From Pseudoalteromonas luteoviolacea (lineage in GTDB: Bacteria; Pseudomonadota; Gammaproteobacteria; Enterobacterales; Alteromonadaceae), in the NCBI RefSeq assembly GCF_000814765.1, contig NZ_JWIC01000007.1, positions 1,032,500-1,096,499 on the forward strand: a stretch of 64,000 bases of DNA, written 5' to 3'. The first letter of the stretch is position 1; the number at the start of each line of letters is the position of its first letter. Below the pieces are notes generated by a model, which was not told the DNA's origin, searched no databases, and saw only the letters and a program-made list of their open reading frames with translations. Both the position numbers and the translations under genes were made by a program. Below are positions 1 to 8,525 of the stretch, piece by piece.

Positions 1-243
1 GCAATAGCTGGCACCTGTCACAATGCTTTCTATCTCAGCAGAGCCACTGTTTAGCATGTCCTTAAGTGCGGCGTCATGGTGAGCAAAATATCCCATTGAT
101 GCAGCTAAAGCTGGGTTTCCTTCAGTTGGTTTTCCTTGCAGATAGTGTGCAAGCAGCGCCTGTGGATCTGGAAATATTGATGCACTTGCAACAGCTGACA
201 TCGATAATGCGAGACAACTAAGCAGGTTTGGTAGATGTTTCAT
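1..243 (-). CDS. Secreted protein of unknown function, N-terminal part (runs off the left edge)
   Basis: An open frame on the minus strand starts with ATG at 243 and is still open at base 1, giving 81 residues. It begins with a typical Sec signal peptide (MKHLPNLLSCLALSMSAVAS), after which come about 60 residues with no family I recognise (a GKPTEGNPALAASMGYFAHH stretch). A good ribosome site (AAGGA, 250-254 on the minus strand) lies 6 bases before the ATG, which supports this start. It is divergent from the subtilase at 539, sharing a 295-base AT-rich promoter region. Function unknown; only the N-terminus is visible. Confidence 0.7.
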   Translation of the reverse strand, partial: MKHLPNLLSCLALSMSAVASASIFPDPQALLAHYLQGKPTEGNPALAASMGYFAHHDAALKDMLNSGSAEIESIVTGASYC

Positions 244-538
244 AAAAGGTCCTTGTTGGTGTACTGATGGTAGTGACGTGTCTTTAATTCGGATATTTAG
301 ACGTTTTTTACTATTTTATTTTTTGTAATTGTTTGTAACGGCTTGGTGCTTGCCAAGGTGAATGAAATAAGTGCAAATTACTGAATAAAAAACTATAAAT
401 TCTCAAGAATGACAGTCATCAAAATGACACTTTGGTAACTTTTTTGTTTTTTAGGTGTTATTTTTTGGTGTTTTTTATGTTTATATAAAATACGAGTTTT
501 TGGGTACATACGTTAAAATAAAAAGTAAGTAGCGATTT

Positions 539-2347
539 ATGAATATAAAAATAACAAAACTAGCATTGGTTGTTGCAGCATCATTGTCTGCAAACGCATT
601 TGCAAATATTGAGTATCCGCTGATGCCAGGTGATCCACTAGTCGATCAGCAATGGCACCTTAAAAACACAGGTCAAGCCGCTTTTTCAGACAGAGGTGGT
701 AAAGCTGGTGAAGATATGAATGTGTCTTTGGCACATGCCATGGGCATCATGGGCGCAGGTGTGACAGCTGCTGTTATTGATGGTGGTGTAGAAGTACAGC
801 ATCCAGACTTAATCGATAATGCTCGTCCTGGTTCTTGGAACTTTACAACCAATAGTCCTGATTTAGCGCCAGGTAGCCCAACGGACAGACACGGTACTGC
901 GGTAGCAGGGATCATAGCATCAAGCGCTTTTAATGGCATTGGTGGTCGTGGTGTAGCACCAAGAGCGGGTTTGGTTGGTTTTAACTATCTTGTATCAGGT
1001 AACCAAACTACGGCGAATTGGCTTCAATCTCATGGTATGTACTCAGATGGATTTGCGAGACAATCCTTTGATTTCCCTCGTGTATTTAACCAGAGCTACG
1101 GCCGTACTTTATCTTCACCCAGAAGTTTTGACTATGAAGAATCACCATGGCTGAAAACATATGAAGATGCTCAAGAAGAAATCACACGTACGACCCATGG
1201 TGGACGTGGTGCAATTTTTGTTAAATCAGCAGGTAATGGCTATGAAAGACAAACGTTTACACATAGTGAGTTAGGCCGTGGTTATCTGTGGTTTGACAAC
1301 AAGAACCATGGTTTACCACTGCAAAATGTAAACCTTGAGCGCATGGATACCAGTTTCTGGAATCTGGTTGCTTCAGCATACAATGCAGACGGTGAGCTTT
1401 CATCATACTCTACTGTTGGCTCGAGTGTATTTGTTTCAGCACCTGGTGGTCAGTATGGTACAACTTCACCAGCTATCATCACAACGGATGTGTCAGGCTG
1501 TAGTGCAGGTTATAACCCGCTTTGGCTTCGCAATGACTTACACGGCGGCCATCCACTTGATCCAAACTGTGATTACAGTGCCAGATCGAATGGTACTTCT
1601 GCGGCAGCGCCAAACGTTGCTGGTGCAATTGCTGTCATTATGTCAGCAAACCCTGCGCTTTCATGGTTGGATGTAAGAAATATCCTTGCGACAACTTCAC
1701 GTCGTATCGATGCAGATCACCCAGGTGTTGCATTGTCATTCAAAGACTCAGAAGGTAAGCAGGTAAGCTACCAAGCAATTGATAAGTGGCAGACGAATGC
1801 GGCGGGTTATCAGTTCCATAACTTCTTTGGGTTTGGCGCTGTTGACGTCGACGCTGCTGTTAACCTAGCGCGTTTCTACGACAAAAACCTAGGTGAGTTT
1901 GTTAAGACTGACCGAGTGTTAGTAACAGCTGATGCAGAAATTCCTGATGGTCACTTAAGTGGTGCACAAAGCACATTTAATAATGAACAAACGCTCACTG
2001 TGGATGCGGTTCAAATTCGAGTGAATATTGATCACACAAGCACACGTGACTTGGCCATTGAGCTTATTTCTCCTTCAGGCACTCGTAGTGTCGTTATGAC
2101 ACCAAGAACGGGCACTATTTTGGGTAAAAGTGGCATGCAAAATACCCAAATGCTATCTCACCACTTCTATGGAGAGCAGGCGAAGGGTGAATGGACATTA
2201 CGTGTAATTGATACTGCGTCAGAAGATGAAGCTTATATTTTTGACCCACGAACGTCTGGTGAGCCGAACGTGAATATGGTGCACCGCAACAATACAGAAA
2301 ACGGTGTGCTTAAATCTTGGGATATTCGCTTTTTTGGACGTAAATAA
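539..2347 (+). CDS. Secreted kexin-like subtilase (S8) with C-terminal P-domain
   Basis: A 602-residue subtilisin-family serine endopeptidase. A signal peptide (about residues 1-22) is followed directly by the mature catalytic domain, without a long N-terminal propeptide. The triad is Asp81 (AAVIDGGVEVQHPD), His118 (DRHGTAVAG) and Ser354 (NGTSAAAPN), with oxyanion Asn233 (SAGNG). Residues about 460-602 form a jelly-roll proprotein-convertase P-domain (DHTSTRDLAIELISPSGT, GEWTLRVIDTA), as in kexin, furin and the Aeromonas sobria protease ASP. The missing propeptide and the small exported protein encoded 11 bases downstream match the ASP/ORF2 arrangement, where a separate chaperone folds the protease. 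Expected product: an extracellular or periplasmic endopeptidase cutting after basic residues; that specificity is inferred from the family, not visible here. Confidence 0.93.
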   Translation: MNIKITKLALVVAASLSANAFANIEYPLMPGDPLVDQQWHLKNTGQAAFSDRGGKAGEDMNVSLAHAMGIMGAGVTAAVIDGGVEVQHPDLIDNARPGSWNFTTNSPDLAPGSPTDRHGTAVAGIIASSAFNGIGGRGVAPRAGLVGFNYLVSGNQTTANWLQSHGMYSDGFARQSFDFPRVFNQSYGRTLSSPRSFDYEESPWLKTYEDAQEEITRTTHGGRGAIFVKSAGNGYERQTFTHSELGRGYLWFDNKNHGLPLQNVNLERMDTSFWNLVASAYNADGELSSYSTVGSSVFVSAPGGQYGTTSPAIITTDVSGCSAGYNPLWLRNDLHGGHPLDPNCDYSARSNGTSAAAPNVAGAIAVIMSANPALSWLDVRNILATTSRRIDADHPGVALSFKDSEGKQVSYQAIDKWQTNAAGYQFHNFFGFGAVDVDAAVNLARFYDKNLGEFVKTDRVLVTADAEIPDGHLSGAQSTFNNEQTLTVDAVQIRVNIDHTSTRDLAIELISPSGTRSVVMTPRTGTILGKSGMQNTQMLSHHFYGEQAKGEWTLRVIDTASEDEAYIFDPRTSGEPNVNMVHRNNTENGVLKSWDIRFFGRK

Positions 2348-2358
2348 GGAGTCGTAAA

Positions 2359-2796
2359 ATGAAATCTAAATTAATCCCTTTACTCGCTGTGGTTGGCAGT
2401 TTATATGCAGTACAAGCGAGCGCCCAAACTGTTTATGAAGCGACGCCAGTCACCAGCGACTCTGGTGTGACTGTGAACGTCAACGGCAAAGACTACGTAC
2501 TTGTTGCTGCAAAGAGTGATAAAGAATTGGTGACAGGTGCAGCACTTGTCGATATCAAAACTGATGAGACGATCGTATTAACAGGTGAGCTGGTTGTTGA
2601 GCTTGAGTCTTTAATCGATGCGCAAGAGTTTGCGCAAGCAAATCAGCTAAACCTGATTTATGTTCGTGGTAATCGTGCTATTTTTCAAGCGGATGCAAAC
2701 GTCGCTTTGCATACTTTTAAAGCGCAAGTAGCGCGCTTAAATGGTGTGGTTAATACTCAGATTGGTTTTAATCTTGAAGGATTAGAAGCAGAATAA
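2359..2796 (+). CDS. External chaperone of the upstream subtilase (ASP ORF2-like)
   Basis: A 145-residue exported protein (signal peptide to about residue 22, ending VQASA) whose gene starts 11 bases after the subtilase stop with an AAGGAG ribosome site 6 bases before the ATG, so the two are surely co-transcribed. The C-terminal half (EFAQANQLNLIYVRGNRAIF ... FKAQVARLNGVVNTQIGFNL) has the alternating strand and helix pattern of subtilisin propeptide or I9-type inhibitor domains. In Aeromonas sobria a protein of about 150 residues (ORF2) encoded directly after the kexin-like protease ASP is needed for its folding; size, order and export signal match. Likely role: periplasmic foldase and inhibitor acting in trans. 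Assignment rests on context and fold pattern rather than on a diagnostic motif. Confidence 0.75.
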   Translation: MKSKLIPLLAVVGSLYAVQASAQTVYEATPVTSDSGVTVNVNGKDYVLVAAKSDKELVTGAALVDIKTDETIVLTGELVVELESLIDAQEFAQANQLNLIYVRGNRAIFQADANVALHTFKAQVARLNGVVNTQIGFNLEGLEAE

Positions 2797-2802
2797 GAAT
2801 GA

Positions 2803-2830
2803 ATAAAGCCACTTAAGTGGCTTTATTTTT
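2803..2830 (+). terminator. Rho-independent terminator of the subtilase-chaperone operon
   Basis: A perfect inverted repeat, AAAGCCACTT followed directly by AAGTGGCTTT (2805-2824), ends in ATTTTT and lies 7 bases past the chaperone stop. Confidence 0.85.
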
Positions 2831-3044
2831 ATGCTTTAACTGTAGTAGCTTGTATCTGCGAGACAGCTATGAGAGAAAAACAGACCTTGGCATTACCATT
2901 CAATTTCTTGTTCTAAACATCCAAATTTTCCAAATAAAAGCCTCACATGTAATAACTCCCAAATGGGGCTTTGTATTTATGCTATTTTAATTTATTGTTT
3001 GATTTTCATAGAAAAAATACTAGTTAGGGAAATACCATAGCTTT

Positions 3045-4466
3045 ATGGACAAAACAATAACTTCAATTTTCTTGCTGATAAGTTTATCTTCATTATCTGC
3101 AAATGTTTCTGCTTTCTATTCAGATATTGAGCTTTTAACGAGTCAAACCAAGAGTGCCGCACCCAATCATTCAGTCTGGCAAACTCAAGGCTATGGATAC
3201 ATATTAGAAGTCATCGGCGAAGATATACGTTTTTACGATATTACAAAACACCATTGCATACTAAATAAAGTCGAAACAGGTGAATATCCAAGTCGTAACT
3301 TGACTGTAGAGGGTGACGCAGCTGAATTAGATTGGTTTACAGCACACCCTGTAAAACTAAAGAAGTTGAGCCGTTTACCTACATTATGTAAGCAAAGCCT
3401 ACTACTTAATACTGATACTCAAAATATAAAGTTCTCAGCCCCAGAAGTGTTTGATATCTTGTGGTTTACTTTTGCAGAACACTTTGCTTTTAACGAAGAG
3501 CTTAATTGGAACTGGCATACCAACTATAAAACTTGGCGAGATAGAATTTCAGATAGTATGAGCGAATCGGCATTGGCTGAGGTCATTACAGAACTTATAG
3601 ATGAATTAGGTGACGCTCATGCATATGTGGAATCAGATGATGACAGCTTCTTTGCTATGAACAACATTAAATGGGAAAAGTTCAGAAGTAGGATGATTGA
3701 AGAAAGGTTTTCACAACAGACTGAGTTTTCATCCTTTCGTGAATTTTTTCAAGCTCTTAATAAAAAACGCAACAGCATCATTTCAAGCTATTTTGACAAA
3801 AAGCACCCGCCACAGAAATTAAACCGCAGCTTACTATGGGCTTCACTTCCCCATGAAATCAACTACTTAAGTATTGATGATATGAGTGACTATACTGCTG
3901 AAAAGACGATTCAAGCGGATATAAAAGAAGTAGACAAAGCGATACAGCATATTATGCCTATGCTCACGAATGCCAAAGGTCTAGTAATTGATTTACGCTG
4001 GAATAGTGGAGGATATGATATTGTTTCACAACGATTGTTATCCTATTTTATTGATAAACCATTGCTAGTTGGCAGTAAATCGTACCGAACTGAAAATGGG
4101 TTTAGTAAACCCGAAAATATTATTGTTCATCCCGCTGCATTTGACCGTTACCTAGGGCCTATTGTCGTGCTTACCAGTGGCGTAACCATGAGTGCTGCTG
4201 AATCATTCTTACTTGGTCTTGCTGCCAGAGAACAAGTTAGCATCATTGGAGAGCCATCTAATGGCGGTTTTAGTGATTCACTGCCTAAGCAGCTGCCAAA
4301 TGGCTGGTCATTTACGTTATCCAATGAACGTTATTTTGACCATAAAGGCGAAAGTTATGAATATCGCGGTTACCCAATAGAGAAGAGCTTTGAATATTTA
4401 AATGCAGCCGATTTAAAGGCTGAAAAAGACAGTGCGCTCATTGAAGCAATGAAAATGCTTAAATAA
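3045..4466 (+). CDS. Secreted S41-family (tricorn/CTP-like) serine peptidase
   Basis: A 473-residue exported protein (signal peptide ending NVSA, about residue 23). The C-terminal part is an S41 peptidase core: GLVIDLRWNSGGYD (about 312-325) is the conserved strand-turn, Ser383 in TSGVTMSAAES is the likely nucleophile, and His192 in ELGDAHAY matches the catalytic His of tricorn-type enzymes. A helical cap (FDILWFTFAEHF) precedes it; no PDZ domain is evident. The N-terminal about 125 residues form a small beta-rich domain also found in the S41 half of the fusion lipoprotein at 20524, so the two are paralogues. It stands alone between two terminators. Substrate unknown. Confidence 0.85.
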   Translation: MDKTITSIFLLISLSSLSANVSAFYSDIELLTSQTKSAAPNHSVWQTQGYGYILEVIGEDIRFYDITKHHCILNKVETGEYPSRNLTVEGDAAELDWFTAHPVKLKKLSRLPTLCKQSLLLNTDTQNIKFSAPEVFDILWFTFAEHFAFNEELNWNWHTNYKTWRDRISDSMSESALAEVITELIDELGDAHAYVESDDDSFFAMNNIKWEKFRSRMIEERFSQQTEFSSFREFFQALNKKRNSIISSYFDKKHPPQKLNRSLLWASLPHEINYLSIDDMSDYTAEKTIQADIKEVDKAIQHIMPMLTNAKGLVIDLRWNSGGYDIVSQRLLSYFIDKPLLVGSKSYRTENGFSKPENIIVHPAAFDRYLGPIVVLTSGVTMSAAESFLLGLAAREQVSIIGEPSNGGFSDSLPKQLPNGWSFTLSNERYFDHKGESYEYRGYPIEKSFEYLNAADLKAEKDSALIEAMKMLK

Positions 4467-4592
4467 AGCTTTGGCTGATGAGAGTATTGTAAATGCACTA
4501 TCGTCTACTTTTGGCACATATGAGACGGTAAGATTTGATTGAATTCTATTATTCTAATCTGACAGAGCAAATTAATACTTATTCACTTAACT

Positions 4593-4616
4593 AAAGCCCC
4601 GTATTGGGGCTTTTTT
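4593..4616. terminator. Bidirectional terminator between convergent genes
   Basis: AAAGCCCC, loop GTATT, GGGGCTTT (4593-4613) followed by T residues on the plus strand and preceded by an A-run that serves the minus-strand DUF885 gene. It separates the S41 gene from the convergent DUF885 gene. Confidence 0.8.
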
Positions 4617-4627
4617 ATGCGTGACGG

Positions 4628-6409
4628 TTACTGCATTAGTTGGCTGATGTACTTAACCGGAGCGCTGCCATAGCTTAAAAACTTTTCATGGAACGCTTTT
4701 AAGTCAAAGTCTTTACCAAGTTTTTCTTTTTGCTTTTCACGTAAATCGTAAATTTCACGATAGCCACTGTAGTAACTCGTTAACTGAACTTGACTCAGAG
4801 TCGCTCTGCGCCACTTTCCTTCTGCTTCAGCACGTTCTTGGAAAGCACCATTCATCAGCAGGTCCAGACCTTCATCACGGCTGATCCCTTTAACCTGAAT
4901 CGCATAGTCTAAAATCGTGTTACAAATAACGCGTAAGTTCCACTTGTAATACATTAACCACATCTCAGGCTCATGATTACCATAGCCTTCTTCAAGCATC
5001 ATGCGTTCTGTATACACAGCCCAGCCTTCAATCATGGCACCATTTCTTAAAATAGTTTTAATGAGTGATGGTGACTTATTGGCATAAACAAGCTGAGTAT
5101 AGTGACCTGGTACTGCTTCGTGGATGTTGAGAATTTGCAAGATCCAGTGGTTATACTCGCGTAAAATAGAGCTTGCTTGTTCTTCTGTTCTCAGCTCAAG
5201 TGGCTCTACATTGTAATAGGTGTTTTCTTTTGCGTCGTATGGACCTGGTGCTGAAATAGATGCCATTGCGAAGCCACGCATGAACTCGGGTGTTTCACGT
5301 ACAACTAACGGCTTTTCAGGATCAAGTGAGATTAAGTCCTTTTCCATAACAAACTTTTCAAGTAGCGGGATCTGGCGCTTAATCTCATCAACAAACTGCT
5401 CTTTTGGCACATGATTGACGGATAAATGCTTGATAAGCTCAGCAATGGCTTGTGCATCATCTGAAGGGCGTGCTTTATTTGGGAAATATTTTGGCCACAA
5501 TTGGTGAGTCAGCTTTACCATCTCTTGTGTTACGCGTGCTTTGTCAGCAAGCGCTTTCTCGTACATGGTTTTAGCTGTGTAACCAGATTGAATATCAAAG
5601 GCAAACTTCTCCTCATACAGCTCTTCACCAATTCTGAAGCTGCGTGCGTTACCATTGGCAGTTAACTCTTTTTCTAATTGAGTTAGAAAGTCGATGTAAC
5701 CATTAATCGCAGTTTTGGCGTTGACAAAACGAGTCTTAAATAGTGCTTTTTCATCGGCAGTAAGTGCATTAGACGCGTCGACTTTATCTAATAGCTCATC
5801 TTTTAATACCGCAAATGCGCCTTGGTTTTGCGCGATAGCGAGTTGAGTGTACTCAAGCGTAGGCGTATCTATGTTGTTTTCTGCCGCTTTATAAAAATCT
5901 GGAACATACTTCAAGCGCTCTAACACTGTTTTGTATTTTTCTGCGTCTGACTTAAAGCGGCTATTTAAAATGGTCGCGAACCCATAGGAGATGTTGTAAT
6001 TAGACGGGTTCCATTGCCAATCTTTAAACTTTTCAACTTCCCAAATTCTTTTCTCAAGACTATTTTCAATTAGATAATAATCAGACTTTTGATTGTCACT
6101 TAAATTATTTAGATCAAAACCACGCAGTTCACTTAATTTCGCTTTTGAGAAAGCAACACTACTTGCGCGTGATTCCGCATTAGGGATGGTCATAATATGA
6201 TCATACTTGCCGTACCCAACATACAAAGAATGTTCTGGGTACTGGCGCCACATGTCTTCGATAAGCTGTGCTGAAAAATCAGTAAATGCTTGATTTTGAG
6301 ACGCTTGTGCAACAACCGGAGTTGTTGACTGTGAAGGAGTACTTGTTGTTGTGCAGCCAACTAGAGCCAGAGCCGCTGCAACAGCCATTGTGAGCGCTGT
6401 TTTTTTCAT
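4628..6409 (-). CDS. DUF885-family lipoprotein, putative zinc metallopeptidase
   Basis: A 593-residue lipoprotein (lipobox LVGC, Cys19). It matches the DUF885 family along its length: HEAVPGHYTQ carries the HExxxGH-type metal site and EGWAVYTERMM supplies the downstream Glu, the layout of a gluzincin-like peptidase. It is encoded 15 bases downstream of soxR on the same strand, with an AGGA ribosome site, so it is probably in the SoxR operon. Members are annotated as peptidases, but substrates are largely unknown. Location: anchored in the outer or inner membrane, facing the periplasm. Confidence 0.88.
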   Translation of the reverse strand: MKKTALTMAVAAALALVGCTTTSTPSQSTTPVVAQASQNQAFTDFSAQLIEDMWRQYPEHSLYVGYGKYDHIMTIPNAESRASSVAFSKAKLSELRGFDLNNLSDNQKSDYYLIENSLEKRIWEVEKFKDWQWNPSNYNISYGFATILNSRFKSDAEKYKTVLERLKYVPDFYKAAENNIDTPTLEYTQLAIAQNQGAFAVLKDELLDKVDASNALTADEKALFKTRFVNAKTAINGYIDFLTQLEKELTANGNARSFRIGEELYEEKFAFDIQSGYTAKTMYEKALADKARVTQEMVKLTHQLWPKYFPNKARPSDDAQAIAELIKHLSVNHVPKEQFVDEIKRQIPLLEKFVMEKDLISLDPEKPLVVRETPEFMRGFAMASISAPGPYDAKENTYYNVEPLELRTEEQASSILREYNHWILQILNIHEAVPGHYTQLVYANKSPSLIKTILRNGAMIEGWAVYTERMMLEEGYGNHEPEMWLMYYKWNLRVICNTILDYAIQVKGISRDEGLDLLMNGAFQERAEAEGKWRRATLSQVQLTSYYSGYREIYDLREKQKEKLGKDFDLKAFHEKFLSYGSAPVKYISQLMQ

Positions 6410-6424
6410 TCGCTTGTTCCTATT

Positions 6425-6925
6425 TTAATTTTCTTTATCATAACAATTTTTCGCAGCGTGTGCTCGTTCTGGCTGATCCAAGATCACCGCACCGTTACAC
6501 TCTTTCGCCACGATGTCATCCGGATTGTATATAGGGCAAGACTTCATAGATAAGCAGCCACAGCCTATGCATCCGTCCACCATGTCGCGAACGCGTGTCA
6601 TATACGCTATTTTTTCATCAAGTTTGCTTTGCCAAAATCGTGACATGCTGGCCCAGTCTTCTTTAGTTGGTGTGCGGTTATCTGGCAGTTTAGACAAGGT
6701 CTCTTGGATTTCTAACAGTGAAATGCCCATTTTTTGCGCAGCTTTTATTACCGCAATACGCCGCAGCACATCACTTTTATATCTTCTTTGGTTACCTGCG
6801 TTGCGCCAGCTTTTTATCAAGCCTTTAGTTTCATAAAAATGCAGCGCTGAGACTGCCACATCTGCGCGTTTTGCTACTTGCCCTACACTGAAGCGCGGCT
6901 CGTCTCGGGTTGTTGATGTTGTCAT
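6425..6925 (-). CDS. soxR: Redox-sensing MerR-family regulator SoxR
   Basis: A 166-residue MerR-type activator. The N-terminal winged helix (FSVGQVAKRADVAVSALHFY) is followed by a dimerisation helix and the SoxR iron-sulfur motif CIGCGCLSMKSC (Cys119, Cys122, Cys124, Cys130; Cx2CxCx5C), which binds a [2Fe-2S] cluster sensed by superoxide and redox-cycling compounds. The gene is divergent from a flavin reductase gene, with a SoxR box lying between them. No soxS is visible; outside enterics SoxR usually acts directly on a few local genes such as reductases and pumps. The DUF885 gene follows after 15 bases. Confidence 0.95.
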   Translation of the reverse strand: MTTSTTRDEPRFSVGQVAKRADVAVSALHFYETKGLIKSWRNAGNQRRYKSDVLRRIAVIKAAQKMGISLLEIQETLSKLPDNRTPTKEDWASMSRFWQSKLDEKIAYMTRVRDMVDGCIGCGCLSMKSCPIYNPDDIVAKECNGAVILDQPERAHAAKNCYDKEN

Positions 6926-6948
6926 TTTGCCCCTTTTTAAAATAACGC

Positions 6949-6979
6949 TTTACCTAAGGTTAAGTTGAGGTTTTAGCCT
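6949..6979 (+). promoter_or_regulatory. SoxR-dependent promoter with SoxR box (6953-6970)
   Basis: The 18-base element CCTAAGGTTAAGTTGAGG matches 15 of 18 positions of the Escherichia coli soxS operator as I remember it. It sits inside a promoter with -35 TTTACC (6949-6954) and -10 TAGCCT (6974-6979) separated by exactly 19 bases, the overlong spacer typical of MerR-family activated promoters. It points at the flavin reductase at 7009; soxR starts 24 bases away on the other strand and may be autoregulated. Confidence 0.8.
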
Positions 6980-7008
6980 ATCAACAAATTTACAAAAGGA
7001 GAATCATT

Positions 7009-7464
7009 TTGAACACAATCATTGTTTATTCTAGCGCTAAAAAATTGGGCAATACTGGCAATGCGGTTGAAGAGTTAGCCACGGAGTTTGATGCGCAAAC
7101 ACTATTTTTGGATGACTATGTGATCCACGATTATAGTTATGACCACAAAAATAAAGATGATGACTTTCGCAGTCTATTTAGGCGAATTTTACAGTTTGAC
7201 CATGTGATTTTTGCCTCGCCCGTCTACTGGTACGCGGTAACACCGAGAATGAAAGCATTTATTGATAGGATCACAGAGTTCATGGATGATGAGCTGCTCA
7301 AACCTGAGTTACGCGAGCTTAGAAGCAAACAGTTTTCAATTTTATCCACGTCTATTCACGAAACGGCGCCGCAGCCTTTTACTGAGGTGCTGCAAAAAAC
7401 ATTTGAATACTTAGGCATGACACTCAAAGGCCAATACCACAAGCAATACCCCTATGAGGGTTAA
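7009..7464 (+). CDS. NAD(P)H-dependent flavodoxin-fold oxidoreductase (FMN reductase type), SoxR target
   Basis: A 151-residue flavodoxin-like protein. The N-terminal phosphate loop SSAKKLGNTGNA and the FASPVYWYAVTPRMKAFIDR segment are those of the NADPH-dependent FMN reductase/azoreductase group. The start is TTG at 7009, chosen because AAGGAG lies 8 bases upstream and the reading N-terminus (NTIIVYSSAKK) is complete. It lies directly behind the SoxR box, so it likely turns over quinones or redox-cycling drugs using NAD(P)H. Its 3' end overlaps the convergent AraC-type gene by 4 bases. Confidence 0.85.
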   Translation: MNTIIVYSSAKKLGNTGNAVEELATEFDAQTLFLDDYVIHDYSYDHKNKDDDFRSLFRRILQFDHVIFASPVYWYAVTPRMKAFIDRITEFMDDELLKPELRELRSKQFSILSTSIHETAPQPFTEVLQKTFEYLGMTLKGQYHKQYPYEG

Positions 7465-8372
7465 TCTGTTTTCGTTTGAAGAAATTGAGTTTGATATTGT
7501 TTTGGTGTCTGCTTAAAGGTTTTCTTAAACCCTCGACTTAATTGACTTGGGTGATTAAACCCTAAGGTGAAAGCAATGCTGGTTACGCTTTCACCGCGCT
7601 CCAAGCGCTTGCGTGCTGACATCATTCGTTGGCCATTTAACCAATTTTGCGGGGTCGTACCAATGCGCTTTTTGAACTGGTCAAAGAATTTACTGCGGCT
7701 CATGCAGGCTATTTTGCATAATTCATCGACGTCTAGCTGTTCATTCAGATTTCTTTGCATATATTCAACGGCAGCATGGATCCCTGTTGCTAACTCATAC
7801 TTCGCGACTTGTTTAAATAATAGGTCGCGGCTTTGCTGCTGCAGTAAACGAGCAACTAGTTCATTTAGCGCAAGGTCGATATAAAAATCTCTTTGTGGCG
7901 TATTTTCACAAAATAAATGCATTAAGCGCATGAGCAATTGCTGTGTTTGCGTGTTGTGCTCGTTATGAACAAGCTCTGGCAAGTAATTAAACTGGGGCTC
8001 AGAACACTTCTCAAGCTGGTTTAGTTGCTCTGCGACAGAGGTTATTTTATCTTTACTAATATCAATGGCTAAACAGGTCGTCGGCTGATTAATGCAGGCA
8101 GTGGGAAAGTCGATATGTACAGTTTGTTCAGGCGCTAGTACGAAGCTTTCATTGGGTAAAAACGCATGATGATAGTCGCAGCTTTCTACATGCATGACCT
8201 TTTTTCCCGAGAGCATGCCACAAAACAGCACATTGTTAGAAAACAATCGAATATGCTCTGCATGTTCATAGGTATCATAAATACTTAGCTCGACGTCATC
8301 GCCTGCAAAATGAACGCGATTCTCAACCAGTGAATTGACTTTTTGTCTTTTTTTATGCAGTTGTTCTAGCAT
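7461..8372 (-). CDS. AraC-family transcriptional regulator
   Basis: A 303-residue regulator with two helix-turn-helix units at the C-terminus (about 195-298; LDVDELCKIACMSRSKFFDQ and GESVTSIAFTLGFNHPSQLS). The N-terminal about 180 residues form an effector-binding region resembling the AraC_binding_2 (FeaR-type) domain. It is divergent from the aldehyde dehydrogenase gene at 8526, the usual place of a dedicated activator that senses an alcohol, aldehyde or amine; this pairing is inference from position. Confidence 0.88.
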   Translation of the reverse strand: MLEQLHKKRQKVNSLVENRVHFAGDDVELSIYDTYEHAEHIRLFSNNVLFCGMLSGKKVMHVESCDYHHAFLPNESFVLAPEQTVHIDFPTACINQPTTCLAIDISKDKITSVAEQLNQLEKCSEPQFNYLPELVHNEHNTQTQQLLMRLMHLFCENTPQRDFYIDLALNELVARLLQQQSRDLLFKQVAKYELATGIHAAVEYMQRNLNEQLDVDELCKIACMSRSKFFDQFKKRIGTTPQNWLNGQRMMSARKRLERGESVTSIAFTLGFNHPSQLSRGFKKTFKQTPKQYQTQFLQTKTD

Positions 8373-8525
8373 TTTTATTCCTTATTTGGACTCAAACGCA
8401 AACATTTTATACGCAGAGTTAAGTTTTTAATCTCTCTTTAAATTAATGTCAACAGAATAACAACAAGTGGCCTCCTCATTGAGAGAGTGCCGCAGTCACA
8501 TTACAACTAAGTTGAAGAGGCATTT

